Of a stretch of DNA of 64,000 bases, positions 10,301 through 18,282 are shown piece by piece. Position 1 is the stretch's first letter, and each line of letters opens with the position of its first letter. Origin of the DNA: SZUA-22 sp963751695 (GTDB taxonomy: Bacteria; Bacteroidota; Ignavibacteria; Ignavibacteriales; Melioribacteraceae). The stretch is taken from assembly GCA_963751695.1 (NCBI GenBank), contig CAVVVP010000005.1:631530-695529 (forward strand). The letters run 5' to 3'. A model generated the notes under the pieces. That model was given only the letters and a program-made list of their open reading frames with translations. It ran no database searches and was not told where the DNA came from. The position numbers and the translations under genes are program-made.

Positions 10301-10526
10301 TACCCAATGGTAAAAATTCCCCAGACAAATCAAAATTAAAAACCAGAGAATCGTATCCAATTGCAACATGTTTCCAATCCCTCATAATATATGGAGAAGG
10401 AAAATTTGGCATTTGTTCAATTCGACTTACATTGATTTGCTGAGCATTTGCAATATTTGCAATATTTGCAAATAATAAAGAAAGAAAAATAAGCTTAAAT
10501 CTCATTATCTTATTTCGAACACTCAT
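7359..10526 (-). CDS. T9SS-exported multidomain glycosidase-like protein (helical barrel, PKD-like, LamG, sorting domain)
   Basis: A 1055-residue surface protein. In order: signal peptide (most likely from the second Met, at 10505; it ends in a short repeated NIANIANAQ); a helical-barrel domain (about 60-480) with KVPYMNYRGFDLRS and DDTYDDWWYSTMPNVF; two PKD/cadherin-like repeats (about 560-750) with the 'YAWTSSGGTITGSDS' and 'YMWNSASGTITG' patterns; a LamG/concanavalin-like domain (about 760-940) with GNLVAFYPFNGNTNDESGN; and a C-terminal T9SS type A sorting domain starting QNYPNPFNGSTQI. The barrel resembles its neighbours at 4823 and 11659, so it is probably the catalytic part. The gene follows the GH130 stop by three bases, so translation is probably coupled. 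Confidence 0.8.
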   Translation of the reverse strand: MSVRNKIMRFKLIFLSLLFANIANIANAQQINVSRIEQMPNFPSPYIMRDWKHVAIGYDSLVFNFDLSGEFLPLGNIKTTTVNYPGHNSFVLHTVVGTPYPESGESINCLPALISASLVGIDKRNQNGYDWVLMSEEWFNNRPEQAVYKNHPVDDTYDDWWYSTMPNVFFYQLYDLYPNTGDFAYQLKSVADQWLLATASMGGKLTPWKVPYMNYRGFDLRSMTPYDSDPTEPESAGAIAWLLYNAYAETKNEDYRIGAEWAMEFLNGWGTNPSYELQLSYGTYIAARMNAELGTDYDITKFVNWCFNIGPLRNWGAILGTWDGIDVHGLIGESIVNDYAFSMNTFEQVGALVPLVRYDDRFSRAIAKWVLNAANASRLFYPNYLPGFKQDSEEWAYQYDPNSYIAHEAMRETGPGGWSPYATGDAISGGWGATNLTLYSSSHIGILGGIIDTTNVEGILQLDLLKTDYFHSEAYPTYLYYNPHNEAKSVNIKLPSGNYDLYDVVSNTFVATGVTGNPNINIDGDSVMQLVFVPSGGSVSYFYNKTLVNSIIIDYNSGLAVSNYPPRIKSLSPMSNPVVTDNLTQIYCTAEDLDGNKINYAWTSSGGTITGSDSVITWQAPSQPGLYSVSVIADDQNGAYDTTTIEMEVVGSINHDPQINKIKASPRKIDLGGEAQIECFTVDEDKDELSYMWNSASGTITGIGSIIGWTAPTEVGNYYIYCEVTDNKGGIVLDSISLSVRDFSDYTKGNLVAFYPFNGNTNDESGNALHGTNFGAQLTSDRFNNLNSAYLFDGENDYISISNNNLLNFTKMISINFWIRINELFDREAYPLSHGSWDNRWKASISNKSMRWTLKTSSGIKDLDSETKLEEGLLYNVTLIYSGTDFELYLNGNLDAFSSWSGDISTTNINLTIGQMLPSDNNYNFKGVLDDVRIYDYALSTSEIEDLYDIETSLKNDIHSLIPQSTKLHQNYPNPFNGSTQIMYDIKEDSKVTLAVYDLLGRKISTLFEGYQNPGKYSVFWNSVNVNGNQLASGVYFIRLKTSNYSDTKKIILLQ

Positions 10527-10529
10527 AGA

Positions 10530-11657
10530 TTAGTTCCATTTAATAGAAATATGTGTCATTCGGCAATAAAGATCGAGTTCACCCGATGCAACAATATAGT
10601 AATCATCTATTTTATCAATACCCGTTGTAAAAACAACATTTTCAACATATTCAGAGAATGTTAGCTTTGTAGTTAAATAAGAATTCGATCTTAATATTGG
10701 TTTTTCTATATCCATTTCAACAATAATTGAAGGATTGTTTATATCAAGTAAAGCCCAATAAGTATTGTAACAACCAACTTCATCACAGTTTTCTACTCCA
10801 TGGAATAATATTAACCAGCCTTTTTCGGTTAGAATTGGCTGACTGCCAGCACCAAATTTCTTTGTAATCACAGAATTTTTTTTCATAGAAATTAGCGGTG
10901 ACTCCAGCGGCTTCCAATGCATTAAGTCTGGCGATTGTGCTATATTAATGGATGGTCCAGGTAAAATATTTGTGTTTTGACCAGATATAAAATAATGATC
11001 TCCTAGAGGTCTTGTTAAAGCATAAAAATAATCCCCAATTTTTTGTGGGAAAATAACCATGTCCTTATTTTGATGATCTTGAATAATACCTAAATTTGAA
11101 TAATCTAAACCATTTTGGGAAGTATATAATGCAGTTGGATGTCGTTCCGATCCAACACAGCAAACAGTCATGTAATAATTGTTATCAATTTTAGTCACTC
11201 GTGCATCTTCAATCCCATATTCTTGATAGCTCATTTCTGGCACAATAACTTTATTATAATGAATATTTAAAACCTCTAATCCATCCTTCGATAGCTCAAC
11301 GGGTAGTAACCAAGAAAAAGAAGTTAATGCATAAATCTTTGCATGAGTAAAATTCTTAGAAAGATATTTTCTCGGGTCGCTTGTGTGAAAATCTTTTAAT
11401 TCATATTTTTCAATTTGAAACTTCGAATCCACCGGTTTTCTAATTACTAAGAGTTTATCATCCTTAATGTTCATAGATAATGCTTCAGCTACCCTAACCA
11501 TCATTAACAAATTACCGTTCTGAAGTCTTGTTAATCCAGGATTAAATGTGCCAAGAACATATGTTTCTTCACTTATTCCCTCCCTTAAAGGTGATTGGGA
11601 TAGATCTACGTCCCCTGGGGTGAAGATTATTTTATCTTGAGTTATTAAATTTTTCAT
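10530..11657 (-). CDS. GH130-like beta-mannoside phosphorylase or hydrolase (copy 1)
   Basis: A five-bladed beta-propeller enzyme of the GH130 type, without signal peptide, so cytosolic. The family signature is GIEDARVTKI (about residue 160), where the Asp is the expected proton donor; the N-terminal motif TFNPGLTRLQNGNLLMMVRV is also typical. GH130 enzymes act on beta-mannosides, either by phosphorolysis or by hydrolysis; which one applies cannot be settled by eye. The frame extends to 11675, but the Met at 11657 lies just after the upstream gene's stop and has better spacing, so I prefer it; the protein is then 375 residues. One of three GH130 genes in this locus, all different from each other. 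Confidence 0.85.
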   Translation of the reverse strand: MKNLITQDKIIFTPGDVDLSQSPLREGISEETYVLGTFNPGLTRLQNGNLLMMVRVAEALSMNIKDDKLLVIRKPVDSKFQIEKYELKDFHTSDPRKYLSKNFTHAKIYALTSFSWLLPVELSKDGLEVLNIHYNKVIVPEMSYQEYGIEDARVTKIDNNYYMTVCCVGSERHPTALYTSQNGLDYSNLGIIQDHQNKDMVIFPQKIGDYFYALTRPLGDHYFISGQNTNILPGPSINIAQSPDLMHWKPLESPLISMKKNSVITKKFGAGSQPILTEKGWLILFHGVENCDEVGCYNTYWALLDINNPSIIVEMDIEKPILRSNSYLTTKLTFSEYVENVVFTTGIDKIDDYYIVASGELDLYCRMTHISIKWN

Positions 11658-11658
11658 T

Positions 11659-12951
11659 TTATTCACTTGTATCATTTAAATGAAATTGAGGAATATCATT
11701 CTGTTCTATTTCTTGAAATAATAATAAAGCTTCAAGTGTTGATTCGGCACCAGAATTTTTGTTGACCTTTGTTTCGTTGAGTCCGTCATAGCATATTCCC
11801 GTCTCTGGAAAATATATCTTTTGATTTTGATGATTGTCTCCAAAAAACCATTTAGAATAGCTAGTCGCATATTTAATATACTTTTTGTCTCCAGTAATTT
11901 TAAAAGCCTCCAAAGCAGCATACACCATTGGACGAAATGAATAAGCGATCTGAGAATAATGTTCGACTTTATTTAATTTAAAATTTCCATTGTCACTACT
12001 TATTGAAAATTGGTTAAGGTATTTTCGATTAAAGAGCTCATTGTAAAAATGATCAATTTCTAACAACGCACTTTCCAAATATCTTTGATTTTTATAGATG
12101 TTGTATGCTTTTAGTAAGGCGTAAGATTGCAAATTCCCCCATCCATGCCAATTGTTCTGCCAGCTGAGAAAGACACCGTGAAATTCAAATTTTGGATTAT
12201 TTACTTGCATCATTATAATTCCGTTTGCAAAGTGATTAATGATTTCTTCAACCGATTTATCTGCAATAATGGACTGATAATTTGAAAGGCCTATCATAAG
12301 AATCGAAGCTTGATCTGCGGCATATTCATATGGAAGCCATCGCGGAAACTTAATTCCTTCAATTATCCTTGTCCCTTGCACTTGAAGAAATTCACTTTTG
12401 ATATTTTCAACTACTTTTTTCATGGCGATTAATATTTTCTCTGAAAGTTCGGTATTTAAATCTTTTAATACTGGATAGGCTTCTGTTAATGCCCATAACG
12501 CTCGCCAACTCCACCAATTAGGATTATTAACGCTATTCGGGTGATCTTTATTGATTCTAGTATCTGAGAAAATAAAATTATAGAAATACCCGTTCCCGCT
12601 CTGCATATGAAGAATAAACTTTATTAGTTTTTGTGCACGAATTCGGCTCTGATCATTTCCATTGTAAGCATAATCTTTTACATAAAATACTACTGCACGT
12701 GCAACGTCATCAACACACGAAGTTCCTTCATCAGAATCATCAACCCAATCATAAGAGGGATACTCGGCATAGATATGAATAATGGCCATATCATTACCAT
12801 CAGCAACTATTTCTTCATAAAGATGGTTTAAATGTTTGTCATTAACTAACTTCGGTTTACTATCTAAATTGCAGGATATTACTGATGCTAAAACAAAACT
12901 CAAAATTACTAATGACGAAATATTTCTTTTAGTATAGTTCATATAAGTCAA
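11659..12951 (-). CDS. Lipoprotein with (alpha/alpha)-barrel glycosidase-like domain
   Basis: A 430-residue protein with a lipoprotein signal peptide (hydrophobic stretch then VISC, Cys near residue 27), so it is probably anchored to a membrane facing the periplasm. The rest is helical, with the repeated aromatic hairpins of a six-hairpin glycosidase: DWVDDSDEGTSCVDDVARAV near 70, NPNWWSWRALWALTEAYPVL near 143 and WQNNWHGWGNLQSYALLKAY near 265. I cannot name the GH family. It sits between two GH130 genes, and its stop lies next to the start of the downstream one. The nearby acidic residues (DDSDE, DD) are candidates for catalysis. Its role in the pathway is inferred from position. Confidence 0.7.
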   Translation of the reverse strand: MTYMNYTKRNISSLVILSFVLASVISCNLDSKPKLVNDKHLNHLYEEIVADGNDMAIIHIYAEYPSYDWVDDSDEGTSCVDDVARAVVFYVKDYAYNGNDQSRIRAQKLIKFILHMQSGNGYFYNFIFSDTRINKDHPNSVNNPNWWSWRALWALTEAYPVLKDLNTELSEKILIAMKKVVENIKSEFLQVQGTRIIEGIKFPRWLPYEYAADQASILMIGLSNYQSIIADKSVEEIINHFANGIIMMQVNNPKFEFHGVFLSWQNNWHGWGNLQSYALLKAYNIYKNQRYLESALLEIDHFYNELFNRKYLNQFSISSDNGNFKLNKVEHYSQIAYSFRPMVYAALEAFKITGDKKYIKYATSYSKWFFGDNHQNQKIYFPETGICYDGLNETKVNKNSGAESTLEALLLFQEIEQNDIPQFHLNDTSE

Positions 12952-12956
12952 TAAAT

Positions 12957-13859
12957 TTATTTACAAATTGAAATTAAATATTCAGTTGTTGTTGTTGCCA
13001 AACAGATATTTGTATCTGCACCAGAATAATAAATTTTGATATCACCATTCTCTTCAACAATCCACCCATTAGTAAAGATTACGTTACTAACATCTCCAAT
13101 ACGCTCATAGTCATATTCAGGTATTAAAAAAGGTTCTTTAGTTTTACCGATCACTTTCCAAGGTTCATGCAAATCCAAGAGCATTGCCCCAATCTTATAT
13201 AAATAGCTGATCCCAAATCCACGGACACCATGATAGAGTAATAACCAGCCAGCTTTTGTTTTTATAGGGGGTGTAGAACAACCAATTTTTGTAGCTTCCC
13301 ATGTTCCAGCTTCCTTTTCAGCAACAAATGTATAACCTCCCCAATGCAGTAAATCAGTGCTTTTATTAATCCATATATCGGCTTGGCCTTCTGCTGCAGG
13401 TCTATCAATTTTCCAATAAAAACTATTTATCTTTTCTGGAAATAAAACTGCATCTTTGTTTGAAGGTTCCGTTACGGGTCCTATAATCTTGAAATCCTTA
13501 AAATCGATTGTTTCAGCTAAAACTACCAATGGTTTATATCTGGAATACCCTGTGTATAATAAATAGAATCGTTCTTCAATTTTAGTAACTCGCGGATCCT
13601 CAATACCCCACTCAACATATTTATAAAAATCTCCATGATCTTCAGGTGTCAAACATGGTCTATCCTCAACGTTAAATTGTATGCCATCGCTGCTTTTTGC
13701 TAATACAAATGAGGACCTGCCATTAGGCATTTCTACTCTGCACACTAAAAGATATGTATCGCCAAATTTTACGGCACCGGGATTAAATATGCTATTCACT
13801 TGAAATGGAACATCTTCCTTTGTCAATATTGGATTTTTTGAATGCTTAAATGCTCCCAT
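12957..13859 (-). CDS. GH130 beta-mannoside phosphorylase or hydrolase (copy 2)
   Basis: A compact 300-residue GH130 enzyme, close to the usual family length. The hallmark GIEDPRVTKIEERFYLLYTG (about 87-106) is present in its canonical form, including the Asp that acts as general acid. The N-terminus has SIFNPGAVKFGDTYLLVCRV and the C-terminal blades have GWLLLYHGVRGFG and YEYERIGDVSNVIFTNGW-like features (seen here as DYERIGDVSNVIFTNGW). There is no signal peptide. It is the most typical GH130 of the three; members with this architecture act on beta-1,2- or beta-1,4-mannosides. It lies 5 bases before the lipoprotein gene and 21 bases after the larger GH130 gene. Confidence 0.9.
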   Translation of the reverse strand: MGAFKHSKNPILTKEDVPFQVNSIFNPGAVKFGDTYLLVCRVEMPNGRSSFVLAKSSDGIQFNVEDRPCLTPEDHGDFYKYVEWGIEDPRVTKIEERFYLLYTGYSRYKPLVVLAETIDFKDFKIIGPVTEPSNKDAVLFPEKINSFYWKIDRPAAEGQADIWINKSTDLLHWGGYTFVAEKEAGTWEATKIGCSTPPIKTKAGWLLLYHGVRGFGISYLYKIGAMLLDLHEPWKVIGKTKEPFLIPEYDYERIGDVSNVIFTNGWIVEENGDIKIYYSGADTNICLATTTTEYLISICK

Positions 13860-13880
13860 AGTATATTGCCTTCTAAAAGT

Positions 13881-15281
13881 TTATTTCATATTATTTAACA
13901 AAGTGTTAAGATCAATTTTTGCAAAACTACAAGCAGAATCAGACATAGCATAAGGAATTACTAAGAAATCGTCATGAATAATGGAACCGCATGAATAGAC
14001 AACGTTTGGGACATATCCTTCCCTCTCCTCTTCAGTTGGTTCAAGTAGGGGAACTTTCAGTCGACCTATAATTTTGGATGGCTCATCTAAAGCAAGAAGA
14101 ATTGCACTTATAACATAACGACGCATTGGACCAACAGCATGAGTCATTAGTAACCAACCCTCACTGGTTTCAATGGGTGAACCACAATTTCCAAGTTGCA
14201 CATATTCCCAAGGCTCTTCCGGTATCTGAACTATTGATGAATTGTTCCAAAAAAATAAATTATCCGAATTCATCATGAAGATGTTCTCACCGTCTAATCG
14301 AGAAGTTATATAGTACTGCCCGTTAATCTTTCTCGGGAATATTGCAAATCCTTTATTTACAATGGATTTTCCATGTAATGTTCTAATTCTGAAATTATTA
14401 AAATCCTCAGTCTCAATTATCTGAGTTCTCATTTTCTTTCCATTATAAGCAGTATATGTTCCATAATAACATCGATCCCCATTGTCATTATTGAATAGAA
14501 CAAACCTGGCATCTTCCATGCCCATACTTTCTGAATATGAAACTGGGAAGAGTACCCTTTCTGACAAATTTGTATCCTTTGAAAACTGACAATCATAATT
14601 CGAGTTCAGTAAATCAGAAATGTTTGAAGTTTTTTGGGGGATTATTTGCTGTTTCTTTATATTCCTCATTGAAAATTGATTCGGTAATAATTTTACTAGT
14701 TCTGATTCATTTTTTGATTTTTTTGTCAACCTACTTTTTAGAAATTTTGTGGTGTAAATCATATCATTATTGAAAGTAGATGACTCCACAAATTTAGAAA
14801 CTTTATATACATCTATTGCAGCATCCTTTAACAGTTTGCCTTCTCTAAACTCAATCGAAGATATATGGCCTTCTCCAGTTGCTCTTAAACTTAAAATAAA
14901 ATTTAATTCTCCTTCTTTAACGTTATTTTGATCAAAGTGAGGTACTATTGATGGATTAAATAATGCCGCTGCCTCAATTGAGTATTCACTTGTGAAATAG
15001 GCACCAATTAAAAGTTTTCGCTTTTCCGTTGTTTCAATACGTGTGGACAATAATATTTCAATATTTTTAAAATTTTGTTTAAGATTTTCTGCAAATCTTT
15101 TATGTCGCAAATTGAATCGACTAACTATGTCTTCCAAAATTATTTCGGTGTTACTATCTGTTAAGGATAGAACTCGATCAACAATATTAGTTATTCTTTG
15201 ATAATTCCTTGGATAAAAGAATTTTAGTATTACGCGTTTTGGATCTGCGATTAATTTTATATCATCTCTTATTAATTTCAT
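13881..15281 (-). CDS. GH130-like enzyme with N-terminal extension (copy 3)
   Basis: A 466-residue member of the GH130 clan. The first 150 residues are an alpha/beta extension not present in the other two copies (it begins MKLIRDDIKLIADPKRVILK); the beta-propeller follows, with GMEDARFVLFNNDNGDRCYYG (about 250) in place of the classic EDPR motif, and GWLLMTHAVGPMRRYVISA near 375. Longer GH130-like proteins of this kind exist in Bacteroidota and related groups; substrate is not known to me. It has no signal peptide. The gene follows the permease by 4 bases, so the three GH130 enzymes and the transporter are almost surely co-transcribed. Confidence 0.8.
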   Translation of the reverse strand: MKLIRDDIKLIADPKRVILKFFYPRNYQRITNIVDRVLSLTDSNTEIILEDIVSRFNLRHKRFAENLKQNFKNIEILLSTRIETTEKRKLLIGAYFTSEYSIEAAALFNPSIVPHFDQNNVKEGELNFILSLRATGEGHISSIEFREGKLLKDAAIDVYKVSKFVESSTFNNDMIYTTKFLKSRLTKKSKNESELVKLLPNQFSMRNIKKQQIIPQKTSNISDLLNSNYDCQFSKDTNLSERVLFPVSYSESMGMEDARFVLFNNDNGDRCYYGTYTAYNGKKMRTQIIETEDFNNFRIRTLHGKSIVNKGFAIFPRKINGQYYITSRLDGENIFMMNSDNLFFWNNSSIVQIPEEPWEYVQLGNCGSPIETSEGWLLMTHAVGPMRRYVISAILLALDEPSKIIGRLKVPLLEPTEEEREGYVPNVVYSCGSIIHDDFLVIPYAMSDSACSFAKIDLNTLLNNMK

Positions 15282-15285
15282 TGAG

Positions 15286-16095
15286 CTATTCCTTTAATCC
15301 TGTTGAGACCATACTTTGAATAAAATATTTCTGGAAAAATAGATATGCGATAATGATCGGCAAAGCAAGCATAACTGCAGAAGCCAGCTTAACACCTAAT
15401 TGTGCTTCTGCTCTTCCCCCAACAGAAAATAATGTGACCAATTGAGGCATAGTCATTAGACTTTCTTCCCGGATAACTATCAATGGCCACAAAACTTCAT
15501 TCCAAGCTGCCATGAATGTGATAATAGCAATAGTTACAATTGCAGGTAATGAATTTGGCCAGAGAATTGTAAAAATGATTCTTAACTCCCCACATCCGTC
15601 AATTCTTGCGGCATCAATTAAATCTTTTGGGATACTTTTGAAATACTGCCTGAACATAATGATTGCAAATGCATTCATTAAGTAAGGAACAATAAGAGCA
15701 AGATAAGTATCAACCCATCCTAATTTAACCATAATTATATATTGAGGAATTAATGTTATTTGAAATGGAAGCGTCATAGTAAAAATTATGATATAAAATA
15801 TTAGACTCCGCCCTTTGAACTCTAATCTTGATAAAGCATAACCAACCATTGATCCAAAAACCAGCACACCAGCTGTTATGGAGCAGGCAACTATCATACT
15901 ATTCACAAAAGCTTTTCCGATTGGTATTTTAGAAACCATTTGGATATAGCTATCTAAAGTGAAGTAACTGGGGAATAAATATAGTCCCCCTATCTCATTC
16001 TCAGGTGCAAAGGAAGCACTTATCATCCAAATAAATGGATACAGAAATGCAAGTGCAGCTGCAACTATAATGATATATAGAATTACCTTTTTCAT
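15286..16095 (-). CDS. Carbohydrate ABC transporter permease, MalG type
   Basis: A 269-residue inner-membrane permease with six helices and the CUT1/MalG signature. The EAA loop that contacts the MalK-type ATPase is DAARIDGCGELRIIFTILWP (about 163-182). The N-terminal helix begins at residue 6, and the C-terminus (KYFIQSMVSTGLKE) is typical of MalG-like proteins. Its start overlaps the stop of the partner permease by four bases (ATGA), which shows coupled translation. Confidence 0.95.
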   Translation of the reverse strand: MKKVILYIIIVAAALAFLYPFIWMISASFAPENEIGGLYLFPSYFTLDSYIQMVSKIPIGKAFVNSMIVACSITAGVLVFGSMVGYALSRLEFKGRSLIFYIIIFTMTLPFQITLIPQYIIMVKLGWVDTYLALIVPYLMNAFAIIMFRQYFKSIPKDLIDAARIDGCGELRIIFTILWPNSLPAIVTIAIITFMAAWNEVLWPLIVIREESLMTMPQLVTLFSVGGRAEAQLGVKLASAVMLALPIIIAYLFFQKYFIQSMVSTGLKE

Positions 16096-16952
16096 TTATC
16101 CTTTTCAATAAATTTCTTTTGGATAGCTACAACGGCAAGAATAATAACTGCGAAAAACAAACCAAGAGTTGTTGCATAACCCATATGATAATAGAAGAAT
16201 CCTTGCTTGTAAATATATAATACTGCTGAGATAGTACTATTCAGAGGACCGCCTCCAGTCATTATATATGGTTCAATGAATAATGAAAACCCTCCTATAG
16301 TTGATAATATTACAACCATAAATATGGTTGGATTTATCATTGGTAGAGTTATATGGAAAAATTTTTGAGAATGCGTAGCACCTTCTAGATCCGCAGCCTC
16401 ATAATAATGTGGGGGCACAGTCTGCAATCCCACTAAAAATAGTACAACATATAATCCAATATTTTTCCATGTAGCCATTAATGCGATAGAAGGCATCGCT
16501 ATCATTGGATCAACTAACCACCCTACTTTGTTTAGCCCAATATTAACAAGCAATCTATTTAGAAGACCAGTATCGAAAGCATACAGCTGTTCCCATAACA
16601 TAGTAACAACTACCCCGGATACTATTACCGGGAGAAAGAATGCCGCTCGAAAAAAGCCTTTGAACTTAATTTTTTGATTTAACATTTCTGCAAGAAATAG
16701 AGCAAATATAATTTGTAAAGGAATATGAATAACTAAAAATATTAATGTGTTGCCAATTGATTTTAAGAATATCGCATCTTGAAATAACCGTATATAATTA
16801 GCGAAACCAGTGTACTCCATTGGTGAAATTATATTCCATTTATGAAAAGTTAATACGATACTGAAAATTACTGGAAAAGCTACAAATGTAAGAAAGTGCA
16901 GTATATATGGTAACACGAGTAAATATGGCGTTATTTTTTTTGTTTGTATCAT
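16092..16952 (-). CDS. Carbohydrate ABC transporter permease, MalF type
   Basis: A 286-residue inner-membrane permease of the CUT1/MalF type with six helices. The EAA loop reads YEAADLEGATHSQKFFHITL (about 184-203), the expected site of contact with the ATPase. The family-typical stretches PAFFLPVIVSG-like (here AAFFLPVIVSGVVVTMLWEQ) and YIMTGGGPLNST are present. It lies 9 bases after the sugar-binding lipoprotein gene and overlaps the MalG-type gene by four bases. Together they form the membrane channel of the importer. Confidence 0.95.
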   Translation of the reverse strand: MIQTKKITPYLLVLPYILHFLTFVAFPVIFSIVLTFHKWNIISPMEYTGFANYIRLFQDAIFLKSIGNTLIFLVIHIPLQIIFALFLAEMLNQKIKFKGFFRAAFFLPVIVSGVVVTMLWEQLYAFDTGLLNRLLVNIGLNKVGWLVDPMIAMPSIALMATWKNIGLYVVLFLVGLQTVPPHYYEAADLEGATHSQKFFHITLPMINPTIFMVVILSTIGGFSLFIEPYIMTGGGPLNSTISAVLYIYKQGFFYYHMGYATTLGLFFAVIILAVVAIQKKFIEKDK

Positions 16953-16961
16953 ATTTCATTT

Positions 16962-18269
16962 TTAATCTAAAAACAACAAATTGACTGCCTTTGCGGCATC
17001 GCGGATAGCATCTTCTGGAGATTTAACGCCGTATATAACACAAGCCTCATATTCCATGGATATTAAATCAAATACTTCTTTAAGTACCGGGGATGCGTCC
17101 GTTCCTCTTACATATTTTGCCTGTTTTGCAAATATCTTTAGCATAGGATTATCATTGAAATATTTTATATACAATGAATCCATCAATAAATCCTTTCTAC
17201 GTGGGTACTGTGTTGTAATTTTTATAAATTCTAACTCATTTTCTTTATTGCAAAAATAACTTAAGAATTCCCACGCCAATTGTGGATTCTTGCAAGTATT
17301 AAATATCACAATATTTTTTGGGTCGCCATATGTATAAATGGGCCCATCATGATTATCAGGAACAGGTACTGAACTATAACTGTATTTAAAATCATCGTCT
17401 TTAAACTTTTCTGCATGAATTATTTCCCAAGGACCGACAAGCCTGGTTGCGATTGCTCCCGCTAAAAATGGATCTTGTCTTGCCGTTAGCCTCTCCTGTG
17501 GGAAATAATTTTTTGCGTAAAGATTACGTAAAAAGGAAAATACCTGAATGGAATATTTGTTGTCAAAAACTGCCTTATTATCTGTTACTAATGGTGCACC
17601 GCCGGACGCAGCAAGATAGAGAGGATAGAAATCAAAAAAGCGCTGCCACCAGTCAACCTTAACCTCAGAATAACCTATCCATCTATCAATGTATCCATCT
17701 CCATCTTTATCAATTGTGAACTTACTTGCAGCATCATTATATTCTGAATAAGTTTTAGGAACTTCTGAAAAACCTATGTCACTCATATAGGTCTCGTTAT
17801 ATATCATCATTATCGGATTAATTTTCCATGGTACCTGGTAAATGTGTCCATCGATTGAGGTCACTTCCTCAATGACACTACTATCACATCTATTATAAAT
17901 GTATTTCATATACCCATAAAGGGAATCCAACGGAATCAATACGTTGGCTTGTGCATATACTTCCACATCTCCCTGCCACATATTAGAATAAATATCTGGT
18001 GTTGTTTTTCCAACAACTGCAGCCAGAATTACCTCTTCACTAGATCGTCCCTCAGGAACAGGCTGATACTTAACTTTACTATTAGGATTAAGTAAATTCC
18101 ATTTCTTAACTATATAATCAGCATATTCAACTTCATATGGATTATTTGAACACCAATACAATAATTTAAATTCTCTATTCTCACCAGTATCATTGCATGA
18201 TATTAAAGACAAGATTAACAAAATCCCGATTAAGTTATTTTTTAAATACTTAATTAATAATATTTTCAT
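16962..18269 (-). CDS. CUT1 sugar-binding lipoprotein
   Basis: An extracellular solute-binding protein of family 1, tethered by lipid: the signal peptide ends in LISC with the modified Cys near residue 25. The mature part starts EFKLLYWCSNNPYEVEYADY and contains the usual landmarks IYQVPWKINPIMMIYNETYM, GRSSEEVILAAVVGKTTPDI and TRLVGPWEIIHAEKF. The open frame begins at 18299, overlapping the upstream gene, but the Met at 18269 directly precedes the signal peptide and is preferred. It would deliver an oligosaccharide to the two downstream permeases. Ligand unknown; beta-mannosides are suggested only by the GH130 neighbours. Confidence 0.9.
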   Translation of the reverse strand: MKILLIKYLKNNLIGILLILSLISCNDTGENREFKLLYWCSNNPYEVEYADYIVKKWNLLNPNSKVKYQPVPEGRSSEEVILAAVVGKTTPDIYSNMWQGDVEVYAQANVLIPLDSLYGYMKYIYNRCDSSVIEEVTSIDGHIYQVPWKINPIMMIYNETYMSDIGFSEVPKTYSEYNDAASKFTIDKDGDGYIDRWIGYSEVKVDWWQRFFDFYPLYLAASGGAPLVTDNKAVFDNKYSIQVFSFLRNLYAKNYFPQERLTARQDPFLAGAIATRLVGPWEIIHAEKFKDDDFKYSYSSVPVPDNHDGPIYTYGDPKNIVIFNTCKNPQLAWEFLSYFCNKENELEFIKITTQYPRRKDLLMDSLYIKYFNDNPMLKIFAKQAKYVRGTDASPVLKEVFDLISMEYEACVIYGVKSPEDAIRDAAKAVNLLFLD

Positions 18270-18282
18270 TTTGCTAAAATTC

